From the NCBI GenBank assembly GCA_900547165.1, contig URFZ01000005.1, positions 83,065 through 147,064 of the forward strand: a stretch of 64,000 nt of DNA, in the 5' to 3' direction. Both the position numbers and the translations under genes were made by a program. The stretch comes from an uncultured Eubacteriales bacterium. Lineage in GTDB: Bacteria > Bacillota > Clostridia > Oscillospirales > UBA644. Below the pieces are notes generated by a model, which saw only the letters and a list, made by a program, of their open reading frames with translations, had not been told where the DNA came from and made no database searches. Positions 59,201 to 64,000 of this stretch are shown here, piece after piece (position 1 is the first letter of the stretch; each line of letters starts with the position of its first letter).

Positions 59201-60910
59201 ATGTTAAGGGCAACCGACAAAATCACAGCGCTTTATTGCAGACTGTCCGTGGAGGACACCAAAGAAAAAGGCGGCAAAGATGACCCGTCGAACTCCATCC
59301 AGCATCAGCGCATTCTGCTTGAGAAGTACGCAAAAGATAACGGATTTGAGAATGTCATATTCCTTGCTGACAATGACTACTCCGGCACAAACTTCGAGCG
59401 CCCTTCCTGGAAACAGGTTATTGACATGATTGAAAGAGACGAAGTGGAAACTCTCATCGTCAAGGACCTCAGCCGACTCGGTCGTGAGTACCTGCAAGTG
59501 GGTTACTATACAGAAATCTACTTCCCGCAAAAGGGAGTCCGTTTCATTGCGGTCAATGATGGTGTAGATTCTCTGGTGGCAAGCAGCACCGATTTCAATC
59601 CCATCCGCAACTGGGCAAACGAACTCCATGCCAAGGACACCAGTAAAAAGGTGCGTGCCATCAAGCGGATGCAGGCCGAGCGTGGTGAGCGCTACGGCGG
59701 CAAGGCACCGTATGGCTATAAGAAGCGTGCCGCAGACAGCAAGGAGATTGTTCCCGATGAAGAAACTGCTCCCATTGTAGAATATATCTTCAAACTGTGT
59801 GCTGGCGGCAAAGGTCCGAATCAGATCGCACGTATTCTGCAGAATGAGCAGATACTCACTCCCGCCCATTACTACTACCTAAAGTATGGCAAAGGACAGG
59901 CTGGAATGGACATGCAGCGTCCCTATGGTTGGAGCAGTACTTCTGTTGCTCACATACTGGAGAATCAGACCTACCTCGGCCATACCCATCTGCAAAAGAG
60001 TTCCACCATCTCCTACAAGAATAAAACCAGAGTTGACATTCCCGAAAGTGAACAGATCATTGTCAAGAACACCCATGAGCCTCTCATCACGCAGGAACTC
60101 TGGAATATCGTTCGGGATGTGCGTTCTCACAAGCGCAGGCCGCCCAAGCACATGGACGAACCCAATATGTTCGCCGGCCTTGTCTTCTGTGCTGACTGCG
60201 GTAAGCCCATGGTGCTGTATCGAACCGAGGCCATCAAGCGCTCCCAGTTCCATCTCAAATGCTACACCTACGGCAAGAAGGGAAAGAAATACTGCACGCC
60301 GCATCAGATCCGAGAATCTGATTTGAAACAGGTTGTCTTGGATGACCTGCGCAGAGTTACCCACTTTGCCAGAATGAAGGAGCGACAGTTTGCGTCCTAC
60401 ATTAACGCGAAGAACAGCGCCGAGCTCCGACAGGAGATCAATGCCCTGCAAAGAGAATTGGATACCATGCAGAGAAGAAGCGATGAACTCACCGCTCTGT
60501 TCAAGCGGCTCTACGAGGACAATGTCCTTGGCCGCATTACCAATGAGCAGTTCCGCAGGCTATCTGCTGGCTACAACGCCGAACAGAAAACGCTGGAGGA
60601 AGCTATTCCTGTAAAACAGGAACGGTTGGCAAAGCTGAAAGCATCGGCAACAAATGTGGAGGCCTTCATTGAAAAGGCAAAGCGGTTCAGAAGCATTGAT
60701 GAGCTGACACCTGAACTCCTGCGGTTGTTCATTCAGCGGATGGAGATCGGTGAGCGTGCCAAAAAGTATTCGCACTCTGCGGCACAGGATATCCGTATCG
60801 TCTACCGTGACATCGGCGTAGTTGACAGTAACATGGAGAAGGGAGAGCAGCCAGTTCACATGGTCACTCTCCCTCAAAGCATCGATGAAATTGTAAAAAT
60901 GTTGGCCTAA
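59201..60910 (+). CDS. Large serine recombinase
   Basis: 569-aa site-specific recombinase. The resolvase-type catalytic domain has LYCRLS (nucleophile Ser16) and VKDLSRLGREYLQVG, followed by the recombinase domain (GGKAPYGYKK, GPNQIARILQNE), a zinc ribbon (CADCGKP ... GKKYC) and a long coiled coil (about residues 390-500). Enough for integration and excision of the element. ATG at 59201 has AAAGGAGG at 8 bp and gives the usual MLRATDKITALYCRLS start; an ATG at 59120 (27 residues longer) also has a ribosome site and overlaps the upstream gene. Confidence 0.93.
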   Translation: MLRATDKITALYCRLSVEDTKEKGGKDDPSNSIQHQRILLEKYAKDNGFENVIFLADNDYSGTNFERPSWKQVIDMIERDEVETLIVKDLSRLGREYLQVGYYTEIYFPQKGVRFIAVNDGVDSLVASSTDFNPIRNWANELHAKDTSKKVRAIKRMQAERGERYGGKAPYGYKKRAADSKEIVPDEETAPIVEYIFKLCAGGKGPNQIARILQNEQILTPAHYYYLKYGKGQAGMDMQRPYGWSSTSVAHILENQTYLGHTHLQKSSTISYKNKTRVDIPESEQIIVKNTHEPLITQELWNIVRDVRSHKRRPPKHMDEPNMFAGLVFCADCGKPMVLYRTEAIKRSQFHLKCYTYGKKGKKYCTPHQIRESDLKQVVLDDLRRVTHFARMKERQFASYINAKNSAELRQEINALQRELDTMQRRSDELTALFKRLYEDNVLGRITNEQFRRLSAGYNAEQKTLEEAIPVKQERLAKLKASATNVEAFIEKAKRFRSIDELTPELLRLFIQRMEIGERAKKYSHSAAQDIRIVYRDIGVVDSNMEKGEQPVHMVTLPQSIDEIVKMLA

Positions 60911-60924
60911 CGGCCCGAACGCAC

Positions 60925-60954
60925 AGAGGCGGACGGCTTCCGCCGCCCGCCTCT
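60925..60954 (+). terminator. GC-rich hairpin after the recombinase
   Basis: AGAGGCGG-A-CGGC (60925-60937), TTCC loop, GCCG-C-CCGCCTCT (60942-60954): 12 pairs and one mismatch. The tail is only weakly T-rich (GCTTCT). Confidence 0.6.
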
Positions 60955-61158
60955 GCTTCTAATAATGGATAGGTCACAAATTGTACCTATGAACACTATC
61001 AGAAAGGAACCGGGCTTTCTGATTTGGCCATGAGAAAGGGAAAAAAGTGGGCAAATCGCCCAAAAAGCACTGGAAAGTCATGGAAATTGCACAGTTTCCC
61101 GCAAAAACGCTGTGCACAGTGCACAGTAGACAGGCGGAATGTCGAACATTGTGCCTAA
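60955..61158 (+). other. junction between mobile region and high-GC segment
   Basis: No convincing gene. It contains the palindrome at 61110-61126, and base composition changes sharply after its end. The recombinase attachment site may lie here but cannot be fixed from one copy. Confidence 0.45.
61110..61126. promoter_or_regulatory. 17-bp palindrome, candidate operator or att site
   Basis: CTGTGCAC-A-GTGCACAG, a perfect palindrome around a central A, 33 bp upstream of the -35 box of the AroM-family gene. Confidence 0.5.
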
Positions 61159-61187
61159 TTGCAAGCAAAGGGAGATTTTTGTATTAT
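61159..61187 (+). promoter_or_regulatory. promoter of the AroM-family gene
   Basis: TTGCAA (61159-61164), 17-bp spacer, TATTAT (61182-61187). Confidence 0.65.
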
Positions 61188-61221
61188 ATAGACACGAAAA
61201 TATCTTGTATAGGTGATAGTA

Positions 61222-61929
61222 ATGTTCACAATTGCGGTTATAACCATTGGGCAATCTCCCCGGCCGGACATCACCTCCGATCTGCGGAAACTGTTGCCGG
61301 AAGGGGTCTGCATGACCGAATACGGCGCGCTGGACGGTCTGACCCGTCAGCAGGCCGAAGAACAATTCGGTTATCGGGGCAGGGGAGAGCTGCTGATCAC
61401 CCGGATGGGCGGCAGCGGATCCTCCCTCAAGGTGGACGGCGACAGCATCATGGGGCAGCTGCAGACCTGCATCTGCCGGGCCCAGGAAGACGGCGCCGAC
61501 GCTGCCCTCATCGCCTGCACCGGTGTATTTCCGGATTATGAACATCAGATCCCCCTGCTTCTGCCGGGGGAGGCCCAGCGCAAAGCCACCATGAACCTGG
61601 CCGGAGAACAGCTGATGGGCGTGGTGATCCCAAAGGAGCATCAGCGGGAACAGATCGCCGGCTGGTGGCGCGAAAGCGGCGCGCGGCACATTCTGTTCGG
61701 TATCGCCGATCCTTATGAAGATCCAAAAAAAATCGTGGAGGCGGCGCTGGAACTGAAAGCCGCCGGCGCCCGGGTCCTTTGTCTGGACTGCTTTGGTTAT
61801 ACCACCCGGCAGCAGGCCGACGTCCAAAAGGCCACCGGATTGGAGACCGTTCTTCCCAGAACCGTTCTGATAGAAAAACTGACGGCCCTCCGGAACATTA
61901 CTCCAAAAGACTCAGCTGACGCCAGATAA
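61222..61929 (+). CDS. AroM family protein
   Basis: 235-aa protein of the AroM family: AVITIGQSPRPDITSDL at the N-terminus, GELLITRMGGSGSSLKVD, IACTGVFPDYEHQIP, and a late LDCFGYTTRQQ. The fold resembles Asp/Glu/hydantoin racemases (a Cys in IACTG and one in LDCFGY). AroM proteins often sit next to DUF917, permease and hydantoin-type genes. ATG at 61222 follows AGGTGA. Codons are strongly G/C-ending. Its 3' end overlaps the convergent pucR-like gene by 32 bp. Confidence 0.85.
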   Translation: MFTIAVITIGQSPRPDITSDLRKLLPEGVCMTEYGALDGLTRQQAEEQFGYRGRGELLITRMGGSGSSLKVDGDSIMGQLQTCICRAQEDGADAALIACTGVFPDYEHQIPLLLPGEAQRKATMNLAGEQLMGVVIPKEHQREQIAGWWRESGARHILFGIADPYEDPKKIVEAALELKAAGARVLCLDCFGYTTRQQADVQKATGLETVLPRTVLIEKLTALRNITPKDSADAR

Positions 61930-63052
61930 GGGCCAGATGGATGGCATCCCGCACCGACTTGGCATTGAGATCGTGGCGCAGCAGCTTTCCGATCTTGCGG
62001 ATACGGTCATACAGGGTATTTCGATGAATCCCCAGCAAGGCGCAGGCCTTCTGCATATTGTAACTGCACTCGTCGGCAACACACAGGGTCTTTACCAGCT
62101 CTGCCGACTTCCGCTGGTCATAATCCATTACCGGACGGAGATATTCCTCCACCATCTGCAAAAGGGTGTCGCTGTCCATGTTTTCCCGGATAAAGGCGTA
62201 TTCGATGTAATCGGTGTAGCGGTAAACCGGCTTTCGGGGCGCGCAGCAGCGGCCGATCTCCAGGGCGACGCCCGCGTGTTCATAAGCCGAACGAAGGGTG
62301 GCTGCCGTGGTGGAAAGCTCGCTGATACCCACGGTACAGCCGGGATTACAGTAGCTGTAAAACAGCTGCTGACCATATTGAAGCCCCTGCTCTGCGGAAG
62401 CGCCGGGGCGTAGCGTGAAAATACCGATGATTTGCTGACGCAGCTCATCATACAATAAAAAGAAATCAGGTGAGGGCCGCAGCAAAAGCCGGTCGATGGC
62501 ATCCTTGGCAGTGCCGGGATCCATGGCCGCCGCAAAGATCAGCCGGTCAGAACGAAAGCTGAGGCCGGCCCGCTCCGAAAGGGTCTTCAGACTGGGGAGA
62601 CTGTGGTCGTCTCCCAGCAGCACCTGAGAATAAAAGGCCACGATGTCGCTTCGCCCTGTGGTCTGGGCGGCGCCGGAAGGGCCATCCTCCCGGGAATGCA
62701 GCGAGATCCGCTGAATATCCCGGTAGCTCAGCTCCATGGGAATGGACAAAATGGGGAAGCGGTTTTCCTCGGCCAGCTCCCGGACGGAATCGGGGATCTG
62801 GTGGACATATTTTCCGATCTTGATGCCCAGTCCCACCACCTGGTTGTCGATCAGGCGGGTGACCAACCGTTCAAAGTCGGCGGGGGACTGGAGAAAATAA
62901 CCGGTGGTGATGATCAAATCACCGGGCGAGGTCCAGGCGGAACCCTCCGGGATTTCCACAATATCAATGTAGCGAACGGTCCGGCTTCCACCGGACGGCG
63001 CGCAGAGATAGGTCATGTTGGCGTGGAGTTTTGTCAAATCGTCAACGATCAT
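61898..63052 (-). CDS. PucR family transcriptional regulator
   Basis: 384-aa regulator. The N-terminal PucR-type ligand-sensing domain spans about residues 1-125 (WTSPGDLIITTGYFL), a central region with degenerate cyclase-like folding spans about 130-310, and a C-terminal HTH of the PucR class has ACALLGIHRNTLYDRIRKIG (about 340-370). PucR proteins control purine and related nitrogen-compound catabolism. ATG at 63052 follows GGGAGC; a TTG at 63067 is rejected. Divergent from the DUF917 gene, which it probably controls (inference). Confidence 0.9.
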   Translation of the reverse strand: MIVDDLTKLHANMTYLCAPSGGSRTVRYIDIVEIPEGSAWTSPGDLIITTGYFLQSPADFERLVTRLIDNQVVGLGIKIGKYVHQIPDSVRELAEENRFPILSIPMELSYRDIQRISLHSREDGPSGAAQTTGRSDIVAFYSQVLLGDDHSLPSLKTLSERAGLSFRSDRLIFAAAMDPGTAKDAIDRLLLRPSPDFFLLYDELRQQIIGIFTLRPGASAEQGLQYGQQLFYSYCNPGCTVGISELSTTAATLRSAYEHAGVALEIGRCCAPRKPVYRYTDYIEYAFIRENMDSDTLLQMVEEYLRPVMDYDQRKSAELVKTLCVADECSYNMQKACALLGIHRNTLYDRIRKIGKLLRHDLNAKSVRDAIHLALIWRQLSLLE

Positions 63053-63099
63053 GGAAAGAGCTCCCAAAACGCAGAGTAAGTCAAAACTGACAGATTCTT

Positions 63100-63128
63100 A
63101 TTATAACATTTCACGGTCGTTTATTCAA
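63100..63128 (-). promoter_or_regulatory. promoter of the PucR-type regulator
   Basis: On the minus strand: TTGAAT (63128-63123), 17-bp spacer, TATAAT (63105-63100). It occupies the 118-bp divergent gap to the DUF917 gene. Confidence 0.72.
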
Positions 63129-63170
63129 TCATTGCAGAGAAATCTGCGGAAAAAAGAGGTGTCGACAAGG

Positions 63171-64000
63171 ATGAAACTGACAAAAACCATAGGTAAAGAG
63201 ATCCTGCTGGGCAGCTGGTTCCTGGGTGGCGGAGGCGGTGGCCTTCCCGAAGGGGGCGAAGCGGTTCTGGAGCAGGTGCTGCAGACCGGCGAGGTAGTCT
63301 TCCGGGACGTGGCGGAGCTAGCCGATGACGAGGTCATCGTGACGGCTTCTCTGGTGGGTTCGCCTGCCAGCACCACTTCCTGCATCAAGGACGTACATTA
63401 CCGCCAGGTCTATGACTGGTTTTGTCTGAACAATCAAAAGCCCCTTTCCGCCGTGGTCACCAACGAGCCGGGCGGCCACAGCGTCACCAACGGCTGGATG
63501 CTTTCGGCCATCACCGGCCTGCCCATGCTGGACGCCGCCTGCAACGGCCGTGCCCACCCCACAGGCGTCATGGGCGCCATGGGCCTCAATGCCATTCCCG
63601 ATTACCGGAGCCTGCAGACGGCAGCCGGCGGCGATGGCCCCCGGGAGATCGGCATCACCGCCACCGGAACGGTGGACGGCACCTCTCAGATGGTGCGGAT
63701 GGCAGCGGTACAGGCCGGCGGTTATGTGACCGTCCTGCGCAACCCGGTAACGGCTGCTTATTTCCGGGAAAACGCCTCGGTGGGCGTGGTTTCCCAGGCA
63801 CGGATGATCGGTCAGCACTGGCAGCAAAGCATGGGAGATCTGCCCACCCTGCTGCAGACACTGAAGGCGCTTTTGAACTGCACCCTGCTGGGCGAAGGCC
63901 GGATTCGGGCCATTGATCTGCAGATGTCCGGCGGCTTTGGCCGCGTCACGATCCCAACGAACCTTGGCGAGTTCCCGCCGGCCGCGCCGTCTCCTATTCA
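63171..64000 (+). CDS. DUF917 family protein (partial, runs off the window)
   Basis: At least 276 residues, open to the window end. It starts with KLTKTIGKEILLGSWFLGGG then GGGLPEGG, the usual DUF917 opening, and continues with NEPGGHSVTNG and CNGRAHPTGVMGAMG. DUF917 proteins include S-methyl thiohydantoin desulfurase and are often paired with hydantoinase/oxoprolinase-type genes. ATG at 63171; AGAGGTG upstream is a plausible ribosome site. High G+C codon use (about 68% in a sampled 60-base line). Confidence 0.85.
   Translation, partial: MKLTKTIGKEILLGSWFLGGGGGGLPEGGEAVLEQVLQTGEVVFRDVAELADDEVIVTASLVGSPASTTSCIKDVHYRQVYDWFCLNNQKPLSAVVTNEPGGHSVTNGWMLSAITGLPMLDAACNGRAHPTGVMGAMGLNAIPDYRSLQTAAGGDGPREIGITATGTVDGTSQMVRMAAVQAGGYVTVLRNPVTAAYFRENASVGVVSQARMIGQHWQQSMGDLPTLLQTLKALLNCTLLGEGRIRAIDLQMSGGFGRVTIPTNLGEFPPAAPSPI

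Larger units (their letters stand above)
56283..60954 (+). mobile_element. candidate decayed integrative/mobilizable element
   Basis: Grouped because it holds a large serine recombinase at one end, a TnpW-like protein, a MobC-like relaxosome protein and unrelated cargo (DinB-like, NUDIX, pyrophosphatase-like). No relaxase or replication gene is present, so it is incomplete. Exact ends are not determined; the limits given are the first promoter and the recombinase terminator. Confidence 0.55.

Noticed and set aside
61047..61541. plus-strand frame starting in the junction region
   Set aside because: It overlaps the AroM-family gene out of frame, and the junction part has no clear start signal.

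Overview
The window looks like a piece of an endospore-forming Clostridia chromosome, probably an uncultured gut or rumen Oscillospirales-like lineage. This rests on a complete spoIIIA operon, a spoIIA-sigF operon, Firmicute-type operon orders (asp23-nusB-xseAB-ispA; recJ-rel-dtd-hemZ), dockerin and cohesin-type surface proteins, and mid-40s %G+C by eye. No rRNA, CRISPR array or complete prophage is present.

Layout. 0-5 kb: the start of guaB (minus strand), then spoIIIAA-AH, the mother-cell half of the feeding-tube channel. 5-9 kb: asp23, nusB, a TsaD-like paralogue, xseA, xseB and ispA. 9.4-12 kb: a strong promoter driving pncB and an iron-dependent dehydrogenase. 12-20 kb: recJ, rel, dtd, a metallo-beta-lactamase-fold hydrolase, an SGNH esterase, hemZ, then rpsU, yqeG and an M24 peptidase, ending in tRNA-Thr. 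21.9-22.7 kb is gene-poor and full of short inverted repeats. 22.7-28.6 kb: a CDF metal exporter, efp, a CD1247-like zinc-ribbon protein, two HAD phosphatases, an acetyltransferase and an orphan rhodopsin-transducer homologue. 28.6-37.5 kb (minus strand): a CBM9/FIVAR surface protein, a zinc-ribbon membrane protein, an XRE regulator, yebC, a P-type-ATPase-like protein lacking its catalytic motif, rlmB, engB and lon. 37.7-44.1 kb: a membrane-anchored glycosidase-like protein, a TtcA-like enzyme, two unknowns and gpmI.

44.2-48.2 kb is a compact surface-scaffold locus: a CBM9-dockerin protein, a wall-anchored cohesin-like protein with a 20-unit PTD repeat, and a cohesin-dockerin protein in one operon with an Rrf2 regulator whose promoter carries a matching palindrome. 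48.2-50.2 kb: spoIIAA-spoIIAB-sigF and two tRNA-Ser genes. 51.7-53.9 kb holds a stand-alone lysis-like module (holin plus two SH3-bearing endolysins) without other phage genes.

56-61 kb resembles a decayed mobilizable element: DinB-like, NUDIX and pyrophosphatase-like cargo, a shortened MobC-like protein, a TnpW-like protein and a large serine recombinase. After about 61.2 kb base composition jumps to about 65% G+C, with an AroM-family protein, a PucR regulator and a DUF917 protein. This suggests either a second foreign insertion or an assembly join. Promoters in the window are very regular (17-bp spacers), and TTGCAA is a recurrent -35 box.
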